Shown here in pieces: positions 12,901 through 24,300 of a stretch of DNA of 64,000 nucleotides. This DNA is from Apoderus coryli. Lineage: Eukaryota; Arthropoda; Insecta; Coleoptera; Attelabidae. Made by a program: the position numbers and the translations under genes. The notes under the pieces were generated by a model that worked only from the letters and a program-made list of their open reading frames with translations, had not been told where the DNA came from and made no database searches. The stretch covers positions 25,234,001 to 25,298,000 of the forward strand of contig OU452201.1 in assembly GCA_911728435.2 (NCBI GenBank), given 5' to 3'. The first letter of the stretch is position 1; each line of letters starts with the position of its first letter.

Positions 12901-15900
12901 GGTATTTGAATTTTTTGTTACACTCACCTCACATTTCCAATTAAAGATTCATTTTAGAGCCAAATTGAAAATTGGCAATAATGAAGTATGTTACTGTATA
13001 ATAATGTTTAGTTATTAAAAAGAAATCTTCAAAATAGACAGAAACGACACACACTGTGCTCCAGTATGGTAAATACCATAATTTAAATTGATTTACAGGG
13101 CCGCATTTAAAAATCTGGCATATCTGGTTCATCCCAATAATTCACCCTGTATGTAACTTTTTCCCACGTAATAGACAGAAAACAGATAAAAAATGTTTGT
13201 AATGACCTAATTTTCTTATTTGTTTGAGGAAAACTCATGTGTCTAATTATTTTAATCGAAATGAAATGAACAAGTCAGGGAAATGTTTATTCATAAATTA
13301 TGAAATAAAATAAAAAACAATAACCAAACAATAAAACAGTTTTAACAATGTGGAACAAAGTAAAAAACAATTTATCAAACATTACGATTATAAAACATAA
13401 CAGCTCATTAACGCAGAATTCTTCACTGTTGCAATATTATCAGAAATGACCCAATCAGAAAATACATTACACATTTAAACATTCGTCAAGAAAAGTGTAT
13501 TAAGGCAGATGGATTTCATTTTGAACATCTTTTATAATCGTAATGTTTATTAAATTGTTTTTTACTTTGTTCCACATTGTTAAAACTGTTTTATTGTTTG
13601 GTTATTGTTTTTTATTTTATTTCTTAATTTATAAATAAACATTTCCCTGGCTTGTTCATTTCATTCCGATTAAAATAATTAGACACATGAGTTTTCCTCA
13701 AACAAATAAGAAAACTAGGTTATTACAAACATTTTTTATCTGTTTTCTGTCTATTACGGGTGGAAAAAGTTACATACAGGGTGAATTATTGGGATGAACC
13801 AGATATGCCAGTTTTTTAAATCCGGCCCTGTAAATCAATTCAAATTATGGTATTTACCATACTGGAGCACAGTGTGTGTCGTTTCTATTTATTTTTAATA
13901 ATTAAACATTATTATACAGTAAGATACTTCATTATTGCCAAATTTCAATTTGGCTCTAAAATGAATCTTTAATTGGAAATGTGAGGTGAGTGTAACAAAA
14001 AAATTCAAATACCCAGGTCTAACTGTCTATTTATGCCCTCTGAAAAAATTATATCAGATTTTTGCAAAATCATATACAGGGTGAAGTGTTGAATATGAAG
14101 CAGTCCCACAAATTTTCTCGAAGACGGACCTGGATTTTCTCAATTCTGAATATGTCAGTTAGTTGCCAGGCACCAATACACACTTTTATAAAAAAATTAG
14201 ATAAATCGACTTAATCATTGAAAAGATATGACGAAACATTGTTTTGGTGAATATCCATAATTCACCCTGTATATTAATAATGAAAATAAGGAGACAGTTT
14301 TTAATGGTCATTTGATGATCCCCTAATGTGCCTCTACTTATGGTAGAAGTATGTACAGTTCCTCGTGACTCACCCTGTATATTGTGCAACGAACATGAAA
14401 TGACATATATATTTCCTACGTACGTATGAAGATCGTTTGCAGCATGAGCCGCAGACGAGTGCTGCAAAGCATACGAGTAGGAAATGGTCATTTCATACGA
14501 GTTTCACACTATACTTTCTCTACGACTGTTTCAATATACAGTGCTTTTGAATTAATTAAACATCATAATTTTTAGAGAAATATTTGTTTTTCGAAATTTA
14601 CCTATACTCGCCCTGTTGGCGTAAGCGTAAATACGATGAGTTAAATAGGTTTGAAACCTTCAAAATTTGCGAAATAATATAAACTGTCAATTTAGTTATG
14701 TTTCTATTGTCGGCGTTGCTATGGTCATTTTTCATAACCGATGCTAGGTCTGTTATTACCAGGAAATAATAAATATTGAAAATGGAAAATAGCAATACAA
14801 TGTACTACATTTTTAAATTATGATTGAACATACAATAAAGGCATTTAAAGACAGTCGTAGAAAAACTAATTATCAATCTCAAATTTACAATTTTCGTACA
14901 GTGATTGTGAACATATGTACAGAATCAATATTTAGGTTAGATAGCATATTAGGTCTTCTACATGCCTTTCTTGCTAATATAAAAAAATATTTCAAATCAG
15001 TATTCCCGTTTTATAGGGAAGAAGAGCCCATATGGTGTGGTTATTGCATACTAATTTACCAAAGTGTAAATTTATATCATCATCAGCATTCACTCGCTAA
15101 CGAGTATGAATTACTCTAACTCAGGGATGTCTGTTCTGAACCCTAAGATAGCTAAACAGACCGATCCTCGAGCCACATATTTTGTCAGAAAACTGACACA
15201 GCCAATCACCACCATTTACCGGCTGTTGTAGGTACGCTGCCCCATCGATGCGCCACCACAAATCTGTAGTCGATCTCTATTCCTCCCGGCAGTTCATTCT
15301 TAACAAGTTGAATGGCTGTTCCCACAAACAAAAGGTTGGTGGAATGACAAAACCCTGCTTTACACTATTTGTTATTAGAAAGAGCTCTCCCGGTCTGCTG
15401 CTGTTGAGAACTGCTGCTTTCATATTATGGTGAAGGAATGGAAGTATTCGGATGAATTTCTGGCGACATCCGTGGAGCCTCAATATCCTCCACAGAGGCT
15501 CACGGTTAACAGCCTTGACATAACAATAACACCGCTAGATGATGTGACTATGCACTGACTTACGTTTGCTTTCTAGTATTTCCACTGCAGCAGCCAATTG
15601 TTATATGTTTGGTGTTAGGCGGATTTTGCTTTCTTGATTGTGTTTAGGCAAAGTAAAACATATTATTTAAAATGCTGCTCTCCTTGCTTATAGGCATGTT
15701 GGTACATGTGGTGTGGTAATTCAAAATTGTCGCAATTTCTATTCGCTTGAGTACTGATTTTTGTTAGCTTAACCTAATAAATACAGTTGTAGTTAACATA
15801 AACTATGTGTTTTAAGTTGAAGGATTAAAATTATCTAATCCATATCATTTAAACTAGTAATTATACTATTTAATTCATTACAGTGTCAAAGATAATTATC

Positions 15901-18072
15901 ATTAATCTTTGACAGTTTATTTTAGAAAAAAAATTATCCTACATTCAACTGAAATTCACTGGCTTCGAAAAAAAAGTATCTTTGGGATAAGATAATTTCG
16001 TAAATATTAAACTAGAGAATATACAAAATGCCCATAAAGTATCGGAGCGGGCGATTATTTTCAAAATGGCACATCTTAAAACAGAAGCCGAGTCACGTCA
16101 GTTGTCATTTATATTTAGCAATTTTGCAGCCTACGTATTTAATCCGCAATTTGCCGCATGGCGGAGCCACCATCTAAGTCATGTTTGTTTCAAATTAGAA
16201 CCCCCATTGCTGTCGTCCTCAATGCAATGACATGCCACAAGAATATTTTTGAGAAAATGCAGAAATTTGCCTCATTATCCAGTTTTGGATGTGTCGCTTT
16301 GTGATTAATGAAATAACGAAAATACCGAATTAATTTTGTTTTTGGGAGGACTATCTAGGGCAGTTGCTCAACGTAGCCACATTTTCTATGATCTCGGGAG
16401 TGATTAATTGCATCTCGTTTTAAATGCGGTGTCTTAATTAATCTAATTTCTGTGGTCTATTTATCTAAACAAGGTTTTTGAGATGTCTCCATAGAAAAAG
16501 TCTAAATGGGTTCAATTAGGGCAATCTCGCTGGCGACTCTATTTGACTCCTTAGACCTCTCCAACGATTGGGAAAAACCGTATATAAATAACTTCTTACA
16601 ACTTGAGCAAAATGTGGTGGTGCCTCATCTTGCTGTAACCAGATCTAGGGTTCAATAGTACGGGGCTGGGGTCCTGATGAAAGTTGTACAAGAGCAGGGA
16701 TGATTTAATTTTGCAGTAGTTCTAAGTAACCTTGTGCGTTAAGATTTTACCATCAATGAAGAACGCTCCTATAATTGGATTTTGATTAATCGCCGCCCAA
16801 ACAGTAACTTTCGGACCATTATAGACAAATTGGGTAAGTCTTTTATATGACCATAAGTTCCACATTTTTGAACCAATCTACTTATAATAGTTGGCTTTAA
16901 AATATGTCGATGATGATGAGTTTCGTTGAACAGAGCACGAACATGATCATAAGATCTTTTTCGATCGCCGTAAACCACCATCATGAAATTGTAATCCGAT
17001 CGGCGTCACTAAGGTGGTTTGCGATCTTAAGGAAGTTCGAAAAGCACATAGGTAATTTATACTTTAAAAAGACTGTTTTATTTCTGACGAGAGGCAATTT
17101 AGAATGAAGATAGTAGTTGTAAATGAAAATCGGAAAAGCAGGTAAAACACAGCAGAGGTGAACAAAAGCAACAACACAATAACTTACTAGCGTAAAGAAC
17201 AAAACAAAATAATCGAGGAAATAATACCTATATGTCTGAACCATAACAAAGGTCACCTTTATTTAGTACAATAACATACGGAAGCGCTGATGGTTCAAAA
17301 CGTTTCTTTTTCTATGTCAAACGTTTGAGAAAAAAGTCAAAAATTTGTGAAAAAAAGTCAAACGTTTATGAAAAAAATAATCGTCAATATCATTTCCTAA
17401 AAGAAAAAAGATCGTGTAGATACATATAATGCAGAAAATCAATTACCTGCCTAAAACCACATGCTACTTGGAGTATGGAGTACGACCCATCTGAAATAGT
17501 GCCCAAGAAAACAACTCAAGATAGTCTGAATCAGATTGGGGACGCCGGACCTTTGCCAAGCAAAACCACACAGAAAAGTCTGAATGAGTTAATTAACAGT
17601 CTCCTTGATGAACGTGAAACTGTTTCTCACCTAATAACAAATAATGTGCGTGGAATTACGACTGAACTACTTACAATTGAGCGCTGATGTTTAACATTTT
17701 ATCTCAAATGTTTGCCTTTTTTTCGCAAACGTGTAACTTCTTTTCGCAAACGTTTTTTCTCAAAAGTTTGACATAGAAAAAAAATAGTTTGAGCCTTCAG
17801 AGCTTCTTCGAAAACTGACGTGTTTTGACATTTCTTTTAAAAATGTACCATTTTGAAAATAATCGCGCGTTCCGTATTTGTAATTATAAAGGAAATCAAG
17901 ATTGAGAGAAGATAAGAACTTGCTTTAGGTAGTTCATTGTAAATTAACTTATTCTTTTTGCAGTTACAGAACAGTTCCAGGAGCCACCGATGGACCTGTA
18001 ATGGGCTGCTATCTTAAAGTACTTAAAACTGGAAAAATATCAGTAAATGATAAAGTGTATGTAGGGATTTAA
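3905..18072 (+). CDS. mARC: Mitochondrial amidoxime reducing component (mARC), MOSC-domain protein, 5 exons
   Basis: Exons: 3905-4167, 7325-7504, 9236-9425, 11977-12260, 17964-18072; all junctions are GT-AG and stay in frame, giving 341 codons (human mARC1/2 are about 335). The frame is open a little upstream, but the first ATG is at 3905. Residues about 12-29 form a hydrophobic N-terminal anchor followed by lysines, as in outer-mitochondrial-membrane mARC. Next comes the MOSC N-terminal beta-barrel (YPIKSG motif, exon 1; RTARTYPRL, exon 2). The C-terminal MOSC domain includes NEASIDDLN and ENFRPNIVV in exon 4. A C-x2-C pair lies at residues 279 and 282; by recalled alignment the second is the cysteine ligand of the molybdenum cofactor. 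Family role: reduction of N-hydroxylated substrates with cytochrome b5 and its reductase. The introns hold LINE, Penelope and mariner-like debris. The next gene, NAGLU, starts 303 bp downstream with no evident functional link. Confidence 0.93.
5185..5600 (-). pseudogene. LINE 3'-end fragment
   Basis: In mARC intron 1. The minus-strand translation gives RT C-terminal pieces resembling NACSRFVYDLRKFDHIS, and the element ends in an AATAATAAT tail at about 5190, a typical LINE 3' end. It resembles the family of the 55.7-57.3 kb copy (NACVRFVCKVPYASHIT). The surrounding intron (4168-6170) shows nothing else. Confidence 0.6.
6180..7165 (+). pseudogene. LINE 3'-end fragment
   Basis: In mARC intron 1, same strand as the gene. 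It starts with a stretch translating like TKYLGIDIDCCLQWN, the RT thumb region. The open stretch 6513-6749 (RQSAAGSLNISRMRKTLGQRSILYVSPKLLN...) is the typical LINE C-terminus. It ends with a TATTATTATATTATTATT tail at about 7146-7165. 5'-truncated and inactive. Confidence 0.65.
7505..8780. other. mARC intron 2, first part: nothing supported
   Basis: Short open frames (7793-8014, 8198-8380) have no recognisable motifs. Probably plain intron sequence. Confidence 0.4.
8780..9170. repeat. Dispersed repeat with internal inverted repeat, copy 1
   Basis: Shares about 150 bp and then a further block (ATGGAAAA.AGCA..ACA.TGTACTACATTTT) with 14380-14870. Its core is an imperfect foldback: GAAATGACATAT...GTTTGCAGC pairs with GTGCTGCAAA...ATGGTCATTTC. 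This fits a MITE or short non-autonomous element present twice in the window. Confidence 0.6.
9485..9935. repeat. Inverted pair of Penelope-type termini
   Basis: A large imperfect foldback. TTGAAGAAAACAACAAAT (about 9490) faces ATTTGTTGTTTTCTTCAA (about 9912), and AAATTTATTGCACAA (about 9530) faces TTGTGCAATAAATTT (about 9850). At 9742-9840 ATTGTTTCACCAACACAGTG faces its reverse complement. The right-hand copy carries CTGAAGAAGCCAC...GTGAAAC, a motif typical of Penelope-like element ends, which often sit in inverted orientation. Confidence 0.6.
9936..10180. repeat. Penelope-like element end, unoccupied copy
   Basis: Nearly identical to the sequence flanking the piggyBac at 36.0-36.13 and 38.67-38.78 kb (AATGACTTTATTGTTTTATA... 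through ACACAATTAACCGAAGA). It is uninterrupted at the point where the other copy carries the piggyBac, so it shows the empty site. The left edge has a short inverted piece (CAACCTAATTGAATAC). Confidence 0.75.
10338..11098. repeat. Two adjacent foldback elements sharing ends
   Basis: The end sequence AATGTGTCCACGGATAGAG occurs at about 10339. Its reverse complement occurs at about 10596-10614 and again at about 11080-11097. A second partial start lies at about 10618. The result is two palindromic units side by side, 10339-10614 and 10618-11097. Open frames here (10283-10615, 10670-10969, 10899-11243) mirror each other because of the palindrome and are not genes. Confidence 0.75.
11225..11912. 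mobile_element. Truncated mariner-like foldback element split by a LINE
   Basis: 11225-11516 plus 11867-11905 match the right half of the element at 52280-54362 (AGAGATAAAAAAGTT.., GCTCCCTATTTCTA, CCGGACGTA) and end in ACACCCTGTATA. It is interrupted by the short LINE at 11527-11856. Confidence 0.65.
11527..11856 (-). mobile_element. 5'-truncated LINE insertion with 10-bp target duplication
   Basis: The minus strand encodes a LINE RT C-terminus (KRKLEYLGHIMRN.KYR, GKVEGKRGPERRR, SWLKNLREWFG). The 330-bp fragment is flanked by direct repeats GTAGGTTTAT at 11517-11526 and 11857-11866, a target-site duplication. Only the last 100 or so codons were inserted. Probably RTE-like; the clade is uncertain. 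Confidence 0.8.
12534..14381. repeat. 1.85-kb foldback (giant palindrome)
   Basis: The left arm (about 12534-13397) is repeated as the reverse complement in the right arm (about 13529-14381) around a 130-bp spacer. Arms begin and end in TACAGGGTGAGTCACGAGG. Inside each arm three further TACAGGGTG-type ends occur at mirrored positions (12648, 12832 and 13142 against 14267, 14078 and 13774). No transposase is visible. It sits in mARC intron 4. Confidence 0.9.
14385..14870. repeat. Dispersed repeat, copy 2
   Basis: Matches 8780-9170. It abuts the end of the giant palindrome directly at ATTGTGCAACG, so one of the two inserted next to or into the other. Confidence 0.6.
15110..15545 (-). pseudogene. 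LINE reverse transcriptase fragment (RTE-like)
   Basis: The minus-strand translation of 15277-15483 (KFIRILPFLHHNMKAAV..., ITNSVKQGFVIPPT) matches the RT region normally read as FI.I...FH.GM.A.V, S.NGVKQGCVLAPTL. The next segment, EIEIDYR, also fits. The block is noticeably richer in GC than the flanking intron. Broken and partial. Confidence 0.65.
16022..17880 (-). mobile_element. Mariner-like element (DUF4817-type transposase), decayed, with nested MITE
   Basis: The ends form inverted repeats over about 100 bp (GCGATTATTTTCAAAATGGCACAT against its near-complement at 17830-17870). The minus-strand transposase is broken. The N-terminal HTH is at 16769-16984 ([22 protein letters not shown]), and the catalytic domain lies toward 16400. 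It is the same family as 28028-29611. A second element at 17281-17806 is inserted in it. All of this is in mARC intron 4. Confidence 0.75.
17281..17806. mobile_element. Nested MITE with subterminal repeats
   Basis: Terminal inverted repeats of about 50 bp (GAAGCGCTGATGG...CTATGTCAAACG against GAAGCTCTGAAGG...CTATGTCAAAC on the other strand). Several copies of a (CG)TTTG.GAAAAAA motif lie just inside each end. The centre has a 70-codon open frame (17475-17687, ending at a TGA) with a repeated KTTQ.SLN motif; no family was recognised. It is inserted into a mariner-like element. Confidence 0.65.
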
Positions 18073-18375
18073 TTCTATCATAGATAAATACCTATTATAA
18101 TATGTAATTTTATTATGTTTACTAAATATTTGTTGTTATTTTATTATATTTTAATTACATATATTATGTAGATATACACTTCATAACAAATATGCGTTCG
18201 TTTCAATCTTATAATTTTTAACAATACCTACTGGTTTATCTGTATAATATGAGATAAAAAGTATCCACTTAAGAGGTCAGGCAGTTCGATTCTATTATTT
18301 GTAATATCAACTGGTACACATGTAATAAAAAATAAATTGTGTATACCTGGATTCAGTGTTTAAAAAACATTTACA
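18073..18375 (+). promoter_or_regulatory. mARC 3' UTR / NAGLU promoter interval
   Basis: This 303-bp interval must hold the mARC 3' end and the NAGLU promoter and 5' UTR. Two AATAAA hexamers (18324-18329 and 18331-18336) are candidate mARC poly(A) signals, only about 40-50 nt before the NAGLU ATG. No clear TATA box could be assigned. If the hexamers are used, NAGLU transcription starts inside the mARC 3' UTR; otherwise mARC polyadenylates earlier at a weaker signal. Confidence 0.45.
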
Positions 18376-21300
18376 ATGAAAGGTCATTTTTTATCACTAA
18401 TCTCGATTTTTATATCATTCACCTCATGTTATGGTAAGATATTTTGCAAATAATTCGGATAAGGTTTCCTTACTATTGAAGGTATTATTCTAGAGTTTGA
18501 AGAAACGCTTGGCCATTTAAAACCATCGGTATCTTCAAATACACAAGCTGAAGCTGTGATAAATCTAATAAAACGTATTATACCAGAAAGAAATAGTGAA
18601 TTTGTAGTATTTGTGGATGAATCGTTTAGTGAAGATTTAAAAGACACATTTAAGGTAAGTACGCGAAAATGTTTAAGTTATTTTAATTTATTTTAAGTCC
18701 TACGAGCATGCGGTAAAGTGCACTTTTCCGCATTTTTTTCAAATGTGTTAAACTACAAACTTAAGCTAGTTTATTACAATTATGGATCTTTTATTCCTAC
18801 AGTTGCCTGTGCCAACTCTTTGGTTTTGCGAAGTTTCAAGTGCTCGTAGAACACATGCGGAAATTGTCTTTTCCGCACTTGACGGATGACCGAACCACCT
18901 GCGAGTCGTTCGGTCAACTATCGTCGCGTGCCGAAAAGTACCTACTATTTTCCGCACTTGTTAGATAAATAACTATTTTAAGTCTGTCTAACTAAACATT
19001 TTAGAGATATACAACCTTATACAAATTTACCCTTATTTATAATGCTAAATAAGATAAAATTATACAATATTGGTGTTTCTATTTAAAAATATTCACTTTT
19101 GACAATTTTCTCATTTTAATGTTTGATGTGATAATTTGCATACCCTGTAATAATATTTTCTCGAAACAGTTCAAGGTTCTCATAAAATGACTATTTTTGA
19201 GGTAGAAATTTCAACTAGTCTTACCGTTTCTGACTTATTTACGGTTTTATATCAAAAATGACGTTTGGAGCTAGTATATAAGCTAATGAATGCAGGCTTC
19301 CTTATAGGAAAATTGTATAGAGATTTTGAGAGTTCCCAAACGTCATTTTTGACATAAAACCGTAAATAAGTCAGAAACGGTAATACTAGTTGAAATTTTA
19401 CGTGGAATCGAAAACTGTAATAATACAAGGTGTTTCTAAAATAGGTGGTCAAAATTTGTGAGCGAATCGGGGACGTCTGATCATGAAAGAACCTAAATTG
19501 TAATTTTTCAAAAAGTCCTTATTTGTTAAAAATGACTGCCGGAGGACGATTTTTTTGAAATATTGGCGAAACGAGTAAAGATGAATTAATCCAATGTAGC
19601 ATATTTATTCACCTAGTTATATGTCGTAAATTGACATGAAATTGAATAAAAAAGAATGACCATAGGCGGGTAAACGGGAGGGACCCTTGCGTTAATTATA
19701 ACCTAACTTTTTTTTCTTGTGACTTTTATTACATTTGTGTCAAAAATGTGATAAAATAAAGTGTTCTACATACAAAAGGCATACTTGTTTTATCTCGAGA
19801 AACTTAAAGGTTTTCGAAAAATTCGAGTTTGAAAATTTTAGGACAAAACAGCATTAATACAATTTTGGAAAACTTTTCGTCGGCAAACTTTATTTTTATT
19901 TATTAATGCTGTGTACGCCTAATATCATGAATATGTGCATTTTTCACGAAAACGTCAAGAGTAGGGTAGAGCAAATCTGCATACATTTTTTTTTCTATTT
20001 TTAAAATTCGCTAGTGTGGAAAAGTTGTCTATGGGTAAGTACAAAATGGCAAAAAAGACTGGACTCTGCAAGTCAATACTTTGAGGTTCCCCCACTCCCT
20101 TGAAATATATATAACCATATACGCAAACATAGCAGCTCTTCACTTGAACTTTATGATTTAAAATCATATAGGTAAGACAACCCAGAACTCACCACGTGGA
20201 GGTGGTTGTGTTTCGAGTTCTACAACGTCCCACCACCTTCCTCCACCCACCAAGTTCTCTATTTTAGTGGTTTTATTTCAAAACAAATTATTATCTAGCA
20301 AGTATTCACGCTTTGTATTGAAATGGGGCATTTGTTGTCGTGAGTCTACTCTTGATCTGATAAATCCATCCCGTTTGTGTCCTCCACAGGCTGCCATGGA
20401 AGCTTCAGTTGCGAGCTTAACGCACCGTTCAACTGCGTGAGTATTACATGGGTATCGCACTATTTCCATTTTACTAGGGTCTTCTAAAAAATTTAAAATT
20501 TCAGCGTTTGGTATATTACTTAACAAAGGGGGTTCCGTAAGTTTGCAAGACTGCCAGTCAATGAGTTCGACAAAGTCTGTTGCATGGGAAAGACAAATTA
20601 ACCACTGAAGCGGGCGCTCAAGATACAATTCCAGCATTCTTATAACGCCATTTTTATTTCCCGTATTTACAACGGTCTTATCGCAACCTATATAGCAACT
20701 AAATCTTAAAAGTTTGTCTTTTCCCTTAAAACTTTTACTATCTCTTTTTTAATATCTAATGCTGATCCGGATAACGGCGTTACATGACAAAGATATTTCA
20801 ACCCGGGCTCTGAAATTAACACAATGTGTTCTTCGGTAACAGTTTTTCTATAAAATCTTGTCTTGCATAATAGTTTTATCTTTGCAGCCGTCAAAAAACA
20901 AACCGGTTACAACTTCTTTATCTTTGCTTTGATATTCTGATCTCTTCCTCTTTCTAACACTACGTATTTTACTTCTGTCAATTATTTTTGTCGAATCGCT
21001 TGGAGTGATTATTTTGTAATATGGTACGTACACCCTGTAGAGTAAGTATTTGTTTAAATTTTATATGTTTATATATATTTAAATAATTGTTATTAGTTGT
21101 AAGCGAAATATGTTTTGGACAAAATTTAGGACAAGGGACGATGACCGAAGAACGGAACAGAACGACAGACGCTACGAATTAGGCGTACTTTAATTAATAA
21201 AGAAAATATAAATGATGTAGTCTGTCTTTAATTTACAAAGTAAAATTATGGAACATTACAAGTTCCCAAATCAAATCTAAATTTATTTATATTAAGATCT

Positions 21301-24300
21301 TCTAAAACAGCTGAAGCTATTATTGCCGCGGTTCTATCAGAAACACCTGTTCTGTCACAGACTTTTTCTAATTTTGTTAATGAAATTCTATTGATTGTGA
21401 TGTTGACGAATTTAAATTCAGGGAATAACTTATACCCGTACGTTCTTTTGCATCTGAGTCTTTATCAGAAAGGTCAGATTCTGACAATGCAACCTTTTGT
21501 ATGATACTTTTGGGTTAAGTTTGTTCTTTTAATATTTTAGAGGCATCTTTTGATTTTCTGGCTGTTTTTTTTTTCAATTTTCTTAGTTTCAATTACATCA
21601 ACTGTACTAATTGCCATTTTACGTTGGGTTCTCTGGTCTAGTAAAAACGCTCTATCTTTAAGAGGCACTTTGACATTGCTATTGCATAAACTCAAATAGG
21701 CACATTTACAAGTTATATCAAAAAGGGTACCATTGTATTGGAATTCTTTCACTTTAGTGGAAACAGCATCGGCCTTCCTACTTTTCAACCTTTATTAAAG
21801 TTTGATATTTCTTGTAATATGTTTTTATCATATCCGTAATTCGCTTGTCTGACAAAACGGGTAACAAAGCCTTAATTCAAAGCTCTTTTAAACTTTCCGC
21901 AACTAGTTTTGTTACTTCAGTTGCATTCGGTTCTTTTAACTGATATCAAATCCATTAAATGTCTGATTACATCACCGTATAAGTTGGTAATATAGCTATA
22001 ACACGTACTGACTCGTACTCGTATAAAAGTCAAATGAACGCAGAGAGTGGAAAATGTAATAACTTATATGCTTATTATTGATAAGTTTCTTAGCCTTTCG
22101 GGAACCTCCAAAAGTTGACCGATTTGATTGCGCTTTGAATATGTTTTTTGCTATAATAAAAGACAACTTTTGCGTGCTAGCCAGAACTAAATTTCGAAGG
22201 TTGAATTTTTCGCTCCACCCTAGTCAAGAGTTATCCATAGGAAAGTATTATAATATTTGACAGATAATTACTTTGTGCATCTAATTTTGACCTCATATAC
22301 CGGGCGTTCCATTTGAAATAAACAAGTTATTTAGCAAAAAACTTCACGTTCATATAACTTATAGTATAAAACACCCTGTATTTATAATTGGGTTTTTTTT
22401 TTATATTTGGCGTAACAAGTGATTAGTGGGTATATTTATCAGCCCAGACTAGCTTAAAAAGAACAAACGAATAGGTGTGAGTTTTTTCATTCAAATTAAG
22501 TCTATATTTTTATAAAAATTAAAATATTTAAAAACTCAGGTTTAGGAGAGATGTACTTTAATGAAAGTTATGTTTATTTTGAACGGGGAATCTAAAAATA
22601 TATTCATATATAGGGCATTCCATTTCAAAAAACACAAATATGGTTCATTTCTTATATTTGGGACAGCCTGTATAGATTCATAATATTTTTAAAATGTAGC
22701 CATAAATCATTTTTACCGAACCCATGAATAAAACTTTTAAGAAATTAAATTTGTCAGTTATTTTTATATTTCGACAATAAAATACAACTTACACATTTTT
22801 AGTTAGAGAAAGTTAATGGAAGAGTGCAAATTACAGCTACGACAGGTGTTGCCGCCGCAACAGGTTTTCATTATTATTTGAAGTACAATTGCAACTGCCA
22901 TATTTCTTGGGAATTATCACAACTTCAGTTACCAGAAGTATTACCAAGTGTTAACGAGACCATTACTCTTAATGACAGGTGAGAAATACACCAACTTATG
23001 AAATTCATTTTGCCCAAGTTTGGAAGAACATTTTTCATAATCAGAATTTATAGAAAATATTTCATAAATATACTTACTAAATCACATGCAGTACTACTTA
23101 TGATAGATAGCCAATATTTTTGAAGATTTTTTGTTTAATAATTAATAATAATTTAAAGTCGAAATATCCAGGGTGTTTCAAAAAGACGCGGCATGATTTA
23201 AATATTGGAGTGATATATACAGGGTGAGTTATTAGTGCGTTAAAGTTCGATATTTCCTCAAAGACCAAAAATTTCACGCAAAACTAAGCAGCCAGTCTGT
23301 AGGCAGTCATAAAGTACGTATTTTAAAATTATTGTTATTTGTACAGGGTGGCTCATCTCATCAGGGTGAACCAAACTTACGTTTTTTTTAATGGAAAGCC
23401 CTATTTATTATTCCACAATTTCATTGGGTTAGACTTAAAATTAATCACACTAAAATTTTAGAAAATTATACAGAGTGGTTCAAAAGTTACCACTAGTATT
23501 ATATGCAAAACATGGCGAATTCTAAGGCTTCTGTACTGGAACTGAAATAATTTAAACTCTGCTTCTTACGGGCATAGCTTTTTGATAGTCTCCACTTTTA
23601 GAAAAAGATAATTATTAATATACAGTGCAAAACCTGTATACAGGGTGAGTCCAAACTGAAATTTGCGTTTTACTAGAATTTTCCAAATGAGACACCCTGT
23701 ATATAATATCAAAAACTGAAAGGAAAATTGATAAGCTTGTATTCTTATATAGCCTTTCTTATACCTAAAGCTATTAGTTTTTAAGATATTTTCATTTAAA
23801 TATAAAAATATGTGGCTTCATCTTCAAAAAACACAAAGTCAAAAAAATCTACCTGAGAGTGAATTTGTTAGCAGAACATAATTCGCCGGAAATATTTATC
23901 GTCATTTTGTTTTTATGTAGAATTCTTTTGACTGAGCTTTAGCTTACGGATTGTTCCCGATCAACTTCACGCGTGCTGATATGTGGATTTTCTACCACTT
24001 TTAACATTACATTCAATTAATTTCCCTCATTCAAAACAGTTTTGGTCCTAGTTTGTTTCGGGTATTTTACGGATCCCGTGTTTCCAAAACGATGCATGAA
24101 CCTTTCCATTGTTATTTTTTCTGGTTGCCTTAGAGCAGGATATCTTTCTGTGTAAATTCTTTGCGCAAGTAAAACATTTTGCATACATTCTCCCAATATC
24201 TAAATCATATCTACTAACTCATTTTTGGGAAAATTAATTTCAACCAAAATTTAATTAAGTAATTATTAATAAACTAATTGTTATAGGTACTTAATGAAAT

